DNA from: DATKKX01 sp035542775
GTDB taxonomy: Bacteria; Planctomycetota; Phycisphaerae; UBA1845; UTPLA1
Assembly (NCBI GenBank): GCA_035542775.1
Contig: DATKKX010000334.1
Coordinates: forward strand, 1 to 14,301
Length of the DNA stretch: 14,301 nucleotides
Reading direction: 5' to 3'
Below are positions 8,330 to 14,301 of this stretch, piece by piece (the stretch's first letter is position 1; every line of letters starts with the position of its first letter). The notes beneath the pieces are model-generated. The model worked only from the letters and a program-made list of their open reading frames with translations, was not told the DNA's origin and did no database searches. The translations under genes and the position numbers were made by a program.

Positions 8330-8340
8330 GGCGGAGGTGA
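8316..8340. terminator. Hairpin between convergent genes, possible bidirectional terminator
   Basis: TCACCTCCG (8316-8324) and CGGAGGTGA (8332-8340) are a perfect 9-bp inverted repeat around a 7-base loop. The loop contains the stop codon of the Memo-like gene, and the right arm ends four bases before the stop codon of the PAS gene on the other strand. No strong T-run follows on either side, so intrinsic termination is possible but not certain. Confidence 0.5.
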
Positions 8341-8343
8341 TGA

Positions 8344-8706
8344 TCAGCACGCGGTTGTGGCGACGGCGGCGCCGACCTTCTCGAATCGTTCATAGTAGCC
8401 CAGGAGGTTGCGTTGCCGGTCCCGCACGGCGACGAGTGTCACGCGCTCGTTCTCAGGCGTCACCACCAGGAATATCTCGTCTTCGCCCGCCTGCAACCGG
8501 CGATGGAGATCGACGATCCTCTCACGGGATACGGCGGCATGACAGTCAAATAGCGACTTGCCGACCAGATTGGCGAGGCCGCGCTGCTCGTAGTACTTCT
8601 TCTCCGCGGGGCGGTTCAGATGCCGGATGGCGTGGTCGTTGTCGATAAACAGGAGCGGATGGGGAACCGTATCGAGAATGGCCAGGCATGTATCAAGGGA
8701 AACCAT
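8344..8706 (-). CDS. Small single-domain PAS protein
   Basis: A 120-residue protein made almost only of one PAS-like domain. Features are ILDTVPHPLLFIDNDHAIRHLN (about 10-31), NLVGKSLFDCH (46-56) and the closing strands VTLVAVRDRQRNLLGYYERF. No kinase, cyclase or DNA-binding domain is attached, so it may act as a free sensor or be a partner of another protein. The ATG at 8706 is chosen because GGAGG lies six bases upstream; a TTG at 8742 lacks such support. The fold resembles the PAS module at the end of DUF438 proteins. The ligand cannot be told from sequence. Its own promoter is not clear. Confidence 0.75.
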   Translation of the reverse strand: MVSLDTCLAILDTVPHPLLFIDNDHAIRHLNRPAEKKYYEQRGLANLVGKSLFDCHAAVSRERIVDLHRRLQAGEDEIFLVVTPENERVTLVAVRDRQRNLLGYYERFEKVGAAVATTAC

Positions 8707-8877
8707 CTTGCTCCTCCCCGCGATCGAGCGGACCTTCGGCAACCCCCGGCGGTCATCCTATTGTCGTCGAACAGTCACCCGTCGGCAATGGTTTCCTGAG
8801 CTGCGGGTCATTGTTCCATTCCTATCGCGCTCCGGCACCGGCGGGGCTCCTGGTCCCCCCACCCGCGCGCAAACAGA
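8707..8877. other. Intergenic region upstream of the PAS gene
   Basis: This stretch should carry the promoter of the PAS gene. The best candidate on the minus strand is TTGCCG, 17 bases, GACAAT, which is weak. No small gene with a convincing ribosome site was seen. Confidence 0.3.
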
Positions 8878-8918
8878 GAGCGCCGGCTCCGAAGGGATCG
8901 CCCCTGGTTCCGGCGCTC
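8878..8918 (-). terminator. Predicted terminator downstream of the sigma/membrane-protein pair
   Basis: GAGCGCCGG (8878-8886) and CCGGCGCTC (8910-8918) form a perfect 9-bp stem; inside it AGGG and CCCT can pair further. Read on the minus strand, the hairpin lies 36 bases after the stop codon of the membrane protein gene and is followed by a modest T-containing run (TCTGTTTG). Confidence 0.6.
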
Positions 8919-8954
8919 CATGATTCCAAATGCGCGGCCGCTCGTGGAATCGCT

Positions 8955-9911
8955 TCACCGGCCGCTGCTCTGGTCCTGGATCTCCGTCGCTTCGTTGCTC
9001 ACCGGCGAGACAGCATAGTCACCATCCGGCGAGATCACATCCGCCGGGATCGTCTCCGCGACACCAACCACGCGGCCGTCGGCCAGCGTGTACCGCAGCA
9101 AACCGGACACCATCCCATCCGGCGTGCGGTCCGCGTTGAAAACGGAAAACTGGCGAGCCTCTTTGAGCTGGCGGATTTCAGCAAACATCGCCTCACGCTC
9201 CGCACACGGCGCGGGCGGGAAAATGGTCTGCACATCCACCGTTTCGCCGTCGACCAGGGTGAAGCGGATCACGTACTTTCCGAGGCCCATCGGAAACTCG
9301 GTCTGCGAGACGATCTCTCCCTCCCCGGCATCCCGCAGCTTCATGATCTCATCCAACCGCATCCGGGCGATTTGCGCGTCGCCGGGTTGCTCGCCAACGG
9401 TCGTCTTCTCGCCGCTGCGAAGCGTGTATTCAATTTGATAAACGGTCAGCATCTTTCCCGCGCCAGGCGCGCCCGGGATTCCCGGCCCCTCCAGCAGTCC
9501 TATCAGGCGTCCCTCCCCGGCCCGTTTCAGGGCGGCGACTTCCTCCATCGTCGCCTTGATGCCCTCGGCTTCAGCGTCGGAAAACGGCCCGGCCCCAGGG
9601 CCTGATCGCGTCACCGACCAGCTCTCCCCCGCATGATGACTACCGGAAACCAGGTACGCCGGCTGGATCGGGGTAAACAGGCTTCGGAGCCACTCCCGGC
9701 CGCTTTCCGTCGCCGCCACGCCGACGGCGGTTACGCCAGCCACCAGCACTGCTGCAACGCCGATCTTTCGGAAGGCGCCGCCTCGACGCCGACTGGTCGC
9801 GGCGATCTTCATAACCTGCTCATGCACCCCCTGCACCCGGCTCGGGGACATGTCGGAAGACAACGCCGCCGATTCCAACACCCGCTCCAGTTCCTTATCG
9901 TCTTCGTACAT
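8955..9911 (-). CDS. Single-pass membrane protein next to ECF sigma factor, with three extracytoplasmic repeats; possible anti-sigma regulator
   Basis: A 318-residue protein. The acidic N-terminus (1-45) begins MYEDDKELERVLE, one hydrophobic helix lies at about 48-67, and the rest should be outside the membrane. That part contains three related units at about 121-174, 186-230 and 244-287, each with a helix like LKRAGEGR or KLRDAGEGE followed by paired strands like YTLRSGEKTTVGE, FTLVDGETVDVQT or YTLADGRVVGVAE. It follows the sigma gene by 33 bases, with the same direction and GGAG upstream of the ATG, so the two are probably one operon. The topology fits an anti-sigma factor, but no classic zinc anti-sigma motif is visible, so the function is inferred from context. 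Confidence 0.7.
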   Translation of the reverse strand: MYEDDKELERVLESAALSSDMSPSRVQGVHEQVMKIAATSRRRGGAFRKIGVAAVLVAGVTAVGVAATESGREWLRSLFTPIQPAYLVSGSHHAGESWSVTRSGPGAGPFSDAEAEGIKATMEEVAALKRAGEGRLIGLLEGPGIPGAPGAGKMLTVYQIEYTLRSGEKTTVGEQPGDAQIARMRLDEIMKLRDAGEGEIVSQTEFPMGLGKYVIRFTLVDGETVDVQTIFPPAPCAEREAMFAEIRQLKEARQFSVFNADRTPDGMVSGLLRYTLADGRVVGVAETIPADVISPDGDYAVSPVSNEATEIQDQSSGR

Positions 9912-9944
9912 GATGATCTGCTCCGTTCGTTGTTGCCAAAGGCT

Positions 9945-10538
9945 TTACCCCTCGCTGTCCAGCCGCTGGCGCAACCGTTTGAGCGCGCGACTCAACCGGG
10001 CCCTCACGGCATCTGTCCGGCATCCGAGAATTGCGGCTGTATCCTCATAGGAAAGCTGCGTGTAGTACCGCAGGGCGATGACCGCCTGATCCGCCGGCGG
10101 CAGCGCCTGCATCGCGGCCCGCACACGCTCACGACATTGATCCACAACCGACTGAGCGCCCGGCCGGCCGATGGTCTTCGCCGCGATGGAGGCGGCCCAT
10201 CGTCCGAACAAAAGCCGGCGCCAGCGCAACTTGCGGAGGTGGGCATTGGCGATGTTCGTCGCCACGCGAAGCAGCCACATGTGCAGTTCGCGTCGATCCG
10301 CCCGGAGGCTGCGGACGGAGGTGGCGGCCTTGTAAAAGGTCTCGGCGGCCAGCTCTTCGGCCAACTCGCGATCGAAGGAGCGGTGCAACAAGTAGCGGTA
10401 GACCGACGCGTAATAGTTGTCGAACTCGGCGTCGAGCAGGGCCAGGGCGGCAGGCCGGCTGACCTTCTGCTCGCCGCGTCGCTCGGTGTTCAATCCACCT
10501 TCGGCCAGAGCCATCGTCTGAGCGGTACTCGCCGACAC
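9945..10538 (-). CDS. ECF-type RNA polymerase sigma factor
   Basis: A sigma70-family factor of 197 residues. Region 2 lies at about 38-105 (FDNYYASVYRYLLHR, the AEELAAETFYKA block, then WLLRVATNIANAHLRK). Region 4 lies at about 142-192 (ALPPADQAVIALRYY, then the helix-turn-helix QLSYEDTAAILGCRTDAVRARLSRALKRLR, positions 161-190). Region 3 is absent, as in ECF factors. I choose the GTG at 10538, because GGAGG stands seven bases upstream (10550-10546); an ATG at 10577 in the same frame has no ribosome site. It is transcribed with the membrane protein gene downstream, which probably controls it. Target genes cannot be read from this window. Confidence 0.88.
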   Translation of the reverse strand: MSASTAQTMALAEGGLNTERRGEQKVSRPAALALLDAEFDNYYASVYRYLLHRSFDRELAEELAAETFYKAATSVRSLRADRRELHMWLLRVATNIANAHLRKLRWRRLLFGRWAASIAAKTIGRPGAQSVVDQCRERVRAAMQALPPADQAVIALRYYTQLSYEDTAAILGCRTDAVRARLSRALKRLRQRLDSEG

Positions 10539-10595
10539 CTGCGTCCCTCCACGAACCGGCACCCAACCGGTTCCCATTCAGAATATGCGCAAGGT

Positions 10596-10617
10596 CGGTC
10601 TTTGTGACCGAATTATA
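10596..10617 (-). promoter_or_regulatory. Predicted -10 box and small inverted repeat upstream of the sigma gene
   Basis: On the minus strand a perfect TATAAT is at 10617-10612, but no good -35 lies 16-18 bases upstream. Just downstream, CGGTC (10596-10600) and GACCG (10606-10610) form a 5-bp inverted repeat over the expected start of transcription, which could be a hairpin or an operator. The leader to the chosen GTG would be about 65 bases. Confidence 0.4.
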
Positions 10618-10627
10618 CGAAAGATGC

Positions 10628-11227
10628 CTACTTGGGGGCTCTCCCCCTGAGGAACTGCAGGGTGATGGTCGCCACGCGCTTGCCGTAGGCCTCAGCCGTT
10701 TCCAGGTCACCTCGTGAGGGCGACTCCGGGGGCTTGACCTGGAAGCTCGCCGCCATGGGGCCGACAAACGAGCCCATACGGTTGTGCACCTCGGGACCCG
10801 GTCCTTCGATCGAGTTCATGACCTCGGGCTTGTTGTGGCACGGAAACATCCCTAGCCCCACGAAAATCATCCCGTGCTGCATGGCGTTGATAACCAGTCC
10901 CATCAGCGTGTTCAACTTGTCGCCCGAATAAGAACTGGAATTGGTGAAGGCCCCGGCAATCTTGTCCTTCCAGGCAAACGTAAACCACTTCTTGGCCGCC
11001 GCCTCGATGAACTTCTTCATCTCCGCGGACATGTTCCCCATGTACGTCGGGCAGCCGAAGATGATGCCATCCATGCGGTCGAGGTCGTCCAGGCGATTGA
11101 TCGCCTCGGTGGTGGTGAGCAAATGGGCCTCGACGCCGGCGATGCTCGATACCCCTTTGTGAACGGCCTCCGCCTGGAGTTTCGTATGGCCAAAGCCGCT
11201 GTGGTAGACGGTGCAGATTTTCGCCAT
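10628..11227 (-). CDS. WrbA-like flavodoxin family protein, probable NAD(P)H:quinone oxidoreductase
   Basis: A 199-residue flavodoxin-fold protein that should bind FMN and reduce quinones in the cytoplasm. The N-terminal strand and phosphate loop are MAKICTVYHSGFGHTK (1-16). FGCPTYMGNMSAEMKKFIE and the following WFTFAWKDKIAGAFTNS are the usual second and third FMN-binding segments, and the length matches WrbA. The phosphate loop HSGFGHT differs from Escherichia coli WrbA, so it may be another branch of the family. The ATG at 11227 has AGGAG seven bases upstream; the in-frame extension to 11284 has no such support. It is divergent from hypF and has its own promoter. Confidence 0.87.
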   Translation of the reverse strand: MAKICTVYHSGFGHTKLQAEAVHKGVSSIAGVEAHLLTTTEAINRLDDLDRMDGIIFGCPTYMGNMSAEMKKFIEAAAKKWFTFAWKDKIAGAFTNSSSYSGDKLNTLMGLVINAMQHGMIFVGLGMFPCHNKPEVMNSIEGPGPEVHNRMGSFVGPMAASFQVKPPESPSRGDLETAEAYGKRVATITLQFLRGRAPK

Positions 11228-11317
11228 GGCATAGCTCCTGTGCGTTTTATCGATCCCGGCCAAAGATCCTGCGGTGTGCACCACCCCGGTCTGGTGGCAA
11301 TGCCCGAACTATGAAGC

Positions 11318-11346
11318 GTTATAGCCATGCCGTGTCCCCACGGCAA
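11318..11346 (-). promoter_or_regulatory. Predicted sigma70-type promoter of the flavodoxin gene
   Basis: On the minus strand TTGCCG (11346-11341), 17 bases, then TATAAC (11323-11318). Transcription would start near 11311, about 84 bases before the ATG at 11227. Confidence 0.55.
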
Positions 11347-11400
11347 TCTTGGAGGCCCGGCAGTTGCCTTCGATGTGCTTCTTCAGGCTTCCGAAGTGCG

Positions 11401-11429
11401 TTGACTGCCCAGGTGGTCACCCCTAGGAT
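11401..11429 (+). promoter_or_regulatory. Predicted sigma70-type promoter of hypF
   Basis: TTGACT (11401-11406), exactly 17 bases, then TAGGAT (11424-11429). Transcription would start near 11436. The leader to the preferred hypF ATG is about 84 bases and holds GGCTGCCCTCG twice (11470-11480 and 11497-11507). Confidence 0.6.
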
Positions 11430-11519
11430 CACGCCGATGTGCTCAGCAAAGGCTGGAGGGATGTGCGGGGGCTGCCCTCGGATCTGATCTTCGGAGGCTG
11501 CCCTCGAAAGGCCGCTGCT

Positions 11520-13820
11520 ATGGAGAGGCGTGCGATCGCGATACGGGGAACGGTCCAGGGAGTCGGGTTTCGACCTTTCGTCTACGGGCTGGCCACCAAG
11601 CTAGGTTTGCGGGGTTTTGTCAAGAATCAGACCTCCGGCGTGTGGATCGAGGTGGAAGGAGAGTCGGCCGCACTTGATCAGTTCCTGGACCATTTGAGAA
11701 CCAGGCTTCCGCCCCTGGCACGGATTGACGATCTCTCATGGCAGCCCCAGGAGCCGCGGGGAGATCGGCAGTTTTCCATCGAACACAGCCAGGCTGATGC
11801 CGGCGGGGCGGTCGTCATTTGTCCGGATGTCGCCACCTGCGACGATTGTCTCGGCGAGTTGAACGACCCCAAGGATCGTCGATATCACTATCCGTTCCTG
11901 AACTGCACCAACTGCGGCCCGCGACTGACCATCGTCAAGGGGGCGCCGTACGACCGCGTGCGCACCACGATGGCCGCGTTCCCCATGTGCGATGCGTGTA
12001 GGGCGGAGTACGAAGATCCCGCCGACCGCCGCTTTCACGCCCAGCCCGTCGCATGCCCCGCCTGCGGGCCCAGCCTGACGCTTCTTGATGAAGCCGGAAA
12101 GCCCATCACCGGCGGCGACCCGCTGCGCCGGTTCGTCGATGGGCTGAACAACCGGAAGATCGGAGCCATGAAGGGCCTGGGGGGATATCACCTGATCTGC
12201 GATGCCAGGGATGCGTCGCTGGTAGACGAGCTGAGGCGCCGCAAGCAGCGTGACGAACGGCCGTTCGCGATCATGGTGGGCGACGTCGAGGCAGCCGGAA
12301 GCTTGTGCGAGGTCGGAAAAGAGGAACGCGATCTGCTCCTCTCGCCACGCCGCCCGATCGTGTTGCTTCGCAAGCAGGCGTCCTGCGTCGTAGCGGAAGA
12401 AGTAGCGCCCGGCAACCCGTTTCTGGGCGTGATGCTCCCCTACACTCCGCTGCATCATCTTCTGTTGAAGGCGGTGAACGGCATCCCGCTGGTCATGACC
12501 AGCGGCAACCGCTCCGATGAGCCCATCGCCTATCAGGATGACGACGCCCTGGCGCGGCTGAACGGCATCGCCGACCTTTTCCTGGTGCACAACCGGCCGA
12601 TCCACGTCCGCTGCGACGACTCCGTGACCCGGATCATCGACGGGCAGGAGTCGCTGGTCCGCAGGTCGCGCGGCTACGCGCCGGAGCCGATCCGCCTGCC
12701 ATTCCCATGCTCTGAGCCGATCCTGGCCGTGGGTGGGCAGCTCAAGGGGACGTTCGCCCTGGGACGCGGAGATCAGGCGTTCCTCAGCCATCACATGGGG
12801 GATCTCGACCATTACGAAGCATATCGCGCCTTCCAGCGGGATATCGAACTGTATCAGGATCTTTTCGCGGTCAAACCGGCGTGGCTCGTTCACGATCTTC
12901 ATCCTGACTATGCCTCGACCCGTTACGCGTTGGCGCGGCAGGCCAAAGAGGGCCTCAGATGCATCGCCGTGCAGCATCATTATGTCCACATGGCCGCTTG
13001 CCTGGCCGAGAACGGCCTGGACGAGCCGGCGATCGGCGTGAGCATGGATGGGACGGGATACGGGACTGACGGGGCCATTTGGGGCGGTGAGTTCCTGGTG
13101 GGCGATTACACTCAGTTCCGCCGCGCGGCCCACCTTCGGTACGTCGGCCTGCCCGGCGGCGACCAGGCCATTCATGAACCATGGCGAATGGCCCTGTCGT
13201 ATTCGCTGGAGGCAGGATGCGGGCCCGACCTGCTGAAAGAACGTGTCCCGCAGGCGGCGTTACAGGCGGTTCAGCGCATGCTCGAGCGGAAGTTCAATAC
13301 ACCCCAGACCAGCAGCGCGGGCCGGCTGTTCGACGCGGTCGCATCGCTGGCGGGCGTGCGTGACCGCGTGGCCTTCGAGGGTCAGGCGGCGATGCAACTG
13401 GAGTGGCTGGCCACGCCTCGCGCGCCGGGAGATTGCTATCCGTTCGAATTGGCCGAACCGGCCGATCCGTCGCAAGGCTCCCCGATCGTCATCGACACGC
13501 GCCCGCTCATCCGTGCGGTGATAAGGGATGTGGAGCGGGCCGTGCAGCCGGCGGTCATCGCTCGCCGATTCCATTCCACGATGGTCGAGATGGTCGTCCG
13601 CGTGTGCAAACGGATACGCGACCATACCAAGCTGGAAGTGGTCACGTTGAGCGGGGGGACGTTCATGAACGCGTTGCTGACCAGCGAGGTAACCTCGCGT
13701 CTCCAACGGGACGGCTTCCGCGTTTACCGCCACCGCCTGGTCCCGCCCAACGACGGCGGGCTCAGCCTCGGCCAGGTCGCCATCGCCGCCCGCCGGGCCG
13801 GCGAACATCGACGAAAGTAA
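11520..13820 (+). CDS. hypF: Carbamoyltransferase HypF, [NiFe]-hydrogenase maturation
   Basis: HypF uses carbamoyl phosphate and ATP to make a carbamoyl group that is passed to HypE and becomes the cyanide ligands of [NiFe] hydrogenase. The protein has 766 residues, a normal length. An acylphosphatase domain opens with IRGTVQGVGFRPFVY (8-22). Two zinc fingers follow with Cys at 107/110/129/132 and 157/160/179/182. A YrdC-like domain contains GAMKGLGGYHLICDA (215-229). The C-terminal Kae1-like domain has QHHYVH with His486 and His490, DGTGYGTDGAIWGGEF (510-525), SGGTFMN and PPNDGG with Asp745. The ATG at 11520 gives the standard HypF N-terminus; a GTG at 11439 would add 27 residues with no likeness to the family. 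No other hyp or hydrogenase gene is in the window. Confidence 0.95.
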   Translation: MERRAIAIRGTVQGVGFRPFVYGLATKLGLRGFVKNQTSGVWIEVEGESAALDQFLDHLRTRLPPLARIDDLSWQPQEPRGDRQFSIEHSQADAGGAVVICPDVATCDDCLGELNDPKDRRYHYPFLNCTNCGPRLTIVKGAPYDRVRTTMAAFPMCDACRAEYEDPADRRFHAQPVACPACGPSLTLLDEAGKPITGGDPLRRFVDGLNNRKIGAMKGLGGYHLICDARDASLVDELRRRKQRDERPFAIMVGDVEAAGSLCEVGKEERDLLLSPRRPIVLLRKQASCVVAEEVAPGNPFLGVMLPYTPLHHLLLKAVNGIPLVMTSGNRSDEPIAYQDDDALARLNGIADLFLVHNRPIHVRCDDSVTRIIDGQESLVRRSRGYAPEPIRLPFPCSEPILAVGGQLKGTFALGRGDQAFLSHHMGDLDHYEAYRAFQRDIELYQDLFAVKPAWLVHDLHPDYASTRYALARQAKEGLRCIAVQHHYVHMAACLAENGLDEPAIGVSMDGTGYGTDGAIWGGEFLVGDYTQFRRAAHLRYVGLPGGDQAIHEPWRMALSYSLEAGCGPDLLKERVPQAALQAVQRMLERKFNTPQTSSAGRLFDAVASLAGVRDRVAFEGQAAMQLEWLATPRAPGDCYPFELAEPADPSQGSPIVIDTRPLIRAVIRDVERAVQPAVIARRFHSTMVEMVVRVCKRIRDHTKLEVVTLSGGTFMNALLTSEVTSRLQRDGFRVYRHRLVPPNDGGLSLGQVAIAARRAGEHRRK

Positions 13821-13821
13821 C

Positions 13822-14070
13822 GTGACAGCCGCCGATCGGACTCGAACCGATGACCTGCGGTTTACAAAACCGCTGAGTGATTTCACAACGACTGAAACGG
13901 CAAGCACTTCCGACGGCGACGCCGCGAGCCCCACCAGTAACCCCGACAGTTCGCAAGGGAATGACCCCGACTTGAGCATGATCGTGGCGGCGTGGCCGGA
14001 CTTACCCGAGCCCGTCCGCACAGCGATCGTGCAACTCGTGAGGCACAGCGCGAAAGGGAAGGCGCGATGA
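13822..14070 (+). pseudogene. Orphan reading frame: tRNA antisense segment joined to an integrase-like C-terminal tail
   Basis: A frame of 82 codons. Its first part (ADRTRTDDLRFTKPL) is simply the antisense of the tRNA-Thr half. After the tRNA boundary comes a Ser/Thr/Asp-rich linker and a helical end (DPDLSMIVAAWPDLPEPVRTAIVQLV in pattern, about residues 48-74) that resembles the C-terminal tails I associate with planctomycete tyrosine recombinases. No catalytic integrase residues are present and no body lies upstream, because hypF occupies that space. The GTG at 13822 has no ribosome site. It is best read as a 3' gene fragment split off by integration. The family link is from memory and not tested. 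Confidence 0.5.
13827..13875 (-). pseudogene. 3' half of a tRNA-Thr(UGU) gene (integration-site remnant)
   Basis: Read on the minus strand, the piece holds a perfect anticodon arm (GCGGT, loop TTTGTAA, ACCGC; 13873-13857) with anticodon TGT. A 5-base variable loop AGGTC, a perfect T arm (ATCGG, TTCGAGT, CCGAT; 13851-13835), the 3' acceptor strand CGGCGGC (13834-13828) and a U discriminator base (13827) follow. CCA is not encoded. Beyond 13875 there is no D arm and no matching GCCGCCG acceptor strand, so the gene is cut at the 5' edge of the anticodon stem. It starts six bases after the hypF stop. Half tRNAs of this kind are the mark left by tRNA-targeting integrases. Confidence 0.85.
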
Positions 14071-14301
14071 TCGACCATCGACCGGAACCGGGCTCACCTC
14101 TCAGGGACGTCAAGACGACGCCTCCTAGGCTCGCCAAGGCACGCGGCGCGGTCCGATGGCATATGAAGGCGGCCTCGGGGCGTGGCGGACGTCCTGGAGC
14201 CCCACAACGCTCGCGGCGGGCTGAGGCCCACACATTCCAGGCAGAGACGACCGCGACGGCCGCGCGTGCGGCCGGCAGTCTTCGAAGTCTCACAACAGAA
14301 A
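13876..14301. mobile_element. Left end of a putative tRNA-Thr-integrated element (extends off window)
   Basis: The standard geometry is chromosome, leftover tRNA 3' half, element, then a complete tRNA rebuilt at the far end. Because the 3' half faces hypF and the missing 5' half would lie to the right, the element should begin at about 13869-13876 and run right. The visible part contains the orphan integrase-like tail and one further open frame. The other end, with an intact tRNA-Thr and an integrase body, is outside the window and must be confirmed. Confidence 0.6.
14067..14301 (+). CDS. Unknown open frame, coupled to the orphan tail, partial
   Basis: An ATG at 14067 overlaps the stop of the preceding frame as ATGA, a classic coupling arrangement. 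The frame stays open for 78 codons to the window edge. The product begins MIDHRPEPGSPLRDVKTTPP and is rich in Arg and Ala, with no motif I recognise. The opposite strand is also open over most of this stretch, as often happens in GC-rich DNA, so it may not be a gene. The coupling is its main support. Confidence 0.35.
   Translation, partial: MIDHRPEPGSPLRDVKTTPPRLAKARGAVRWHMKAASGRGGRPGAPQRSRRAEAHTFQAETTATAARAAGSLRSLTTE

Noticed and set aside
9633..10607. Plus-strand open frame of 324 codons across the sigma and membrane protein genes
   Set aside because: It is antisense to two well-supported genes with good ribosome sites and shows no protein family features.
10634..10647. GGGGG-CTCT-CCCCC hairpin at the end of the flavodoxin gene, considered as a terminator
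   Set aside because: It lies within the last codons with only a 5-bp stem and no T-run after it.
11470..11507. GGCTGCCCTCG present twice in the hypF leader, considered as an operator or attenuator
   Set aside because: Only two short direct copies and no good stem; too little to claim a regulatory element.
11736..13175. Long minus-strand open frame (479 codons) opposite hypF
   Set aside because: It lies wholly antisense to a clear hypF and has no recognisable domain; it arises from GC-rich codon bias.
13874..13910. A possible 5' half completing the tRNA-Thr gene (a GCCGTTT stretch on the minus strand about 28 bases from the anticodon stem)
   Set aside because: The acceptor pairing is poor (mismatch and G-U pairs), no D stem forms and the D-loop GG is missing, so the tRNA is judged truncated.

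Overview
The window looks like chromosomal DNA of a GC-rich bacterium, most likely a planctomycete (Planctomycetota, perhaps a Phycisphaerae-like lineage). The reasons are a complete Alternative Complex III operon, a Memo-family protein with an extra N-terminal domain, an ECF sigma factor next to a single-pass membrane protein, and an integrase-tail-like peptide of a kind I associate with planctomycetes. The taxonomic call comes from general impression; no marker gene proves it.

Left part (1-7043, minus strand): the respiratory operon actABCDEF encodes Alternative Complex III, a quinol:cytochrome c (or oxidase) oxidoreductase. It reads right to left from a good sigma70-type promoter (TTGACA-N17-TACAGT, 7015-7043): pentaheme ActA, the large iron-sulfur ActB, the quinone-site membrane subunit ActC, the small membrane subunit ActD, monoheme cytochrome ActE, and ActF cut by the window edge. 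Most junctions overlap or nearly touch, which suggests translational coupling. A short palindromic/tandem repeat lies inside the 3' end of actC.

Middle (7067-11346): divergent from the act operon is a Memo-like gene whose -10 box sits so close to its ATG that the mRNA is probably leaderless. It converges on a tiny PAS-domain gene across a hairpin that could terminate both. Next, on the minus strand, come an ECF sigma factor and a membrane protein with three related repeats outside the membrane, probably a sigma/regulator pair. A WrbA-like flavodoxin follows, with its own promoter.

Right part (11401-14301): hypF, the carbamoyltransferase that helps make the CN ligands of [NiFe] hydrogenases, is read rightwards. 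Six bases after its stop codon lies the 3' half of a tRNA-Thr(UGU) gene on the minus strand, cut at the 5' side of the anticodon stem. By the usual geometry of tRNA-targeting tyrosine recombinases this is one end of an integrated element that extends to the right, out of the window. The reading frame that crosses the tRNA half continues into an orphan peptide resembling an integrase C-terminus, followed by an ATGA-coupled open frame. This junction is the most interesting part of the window: the element may carry its attachment site inside its integrase gene, so that integration replaces the integrase tail.
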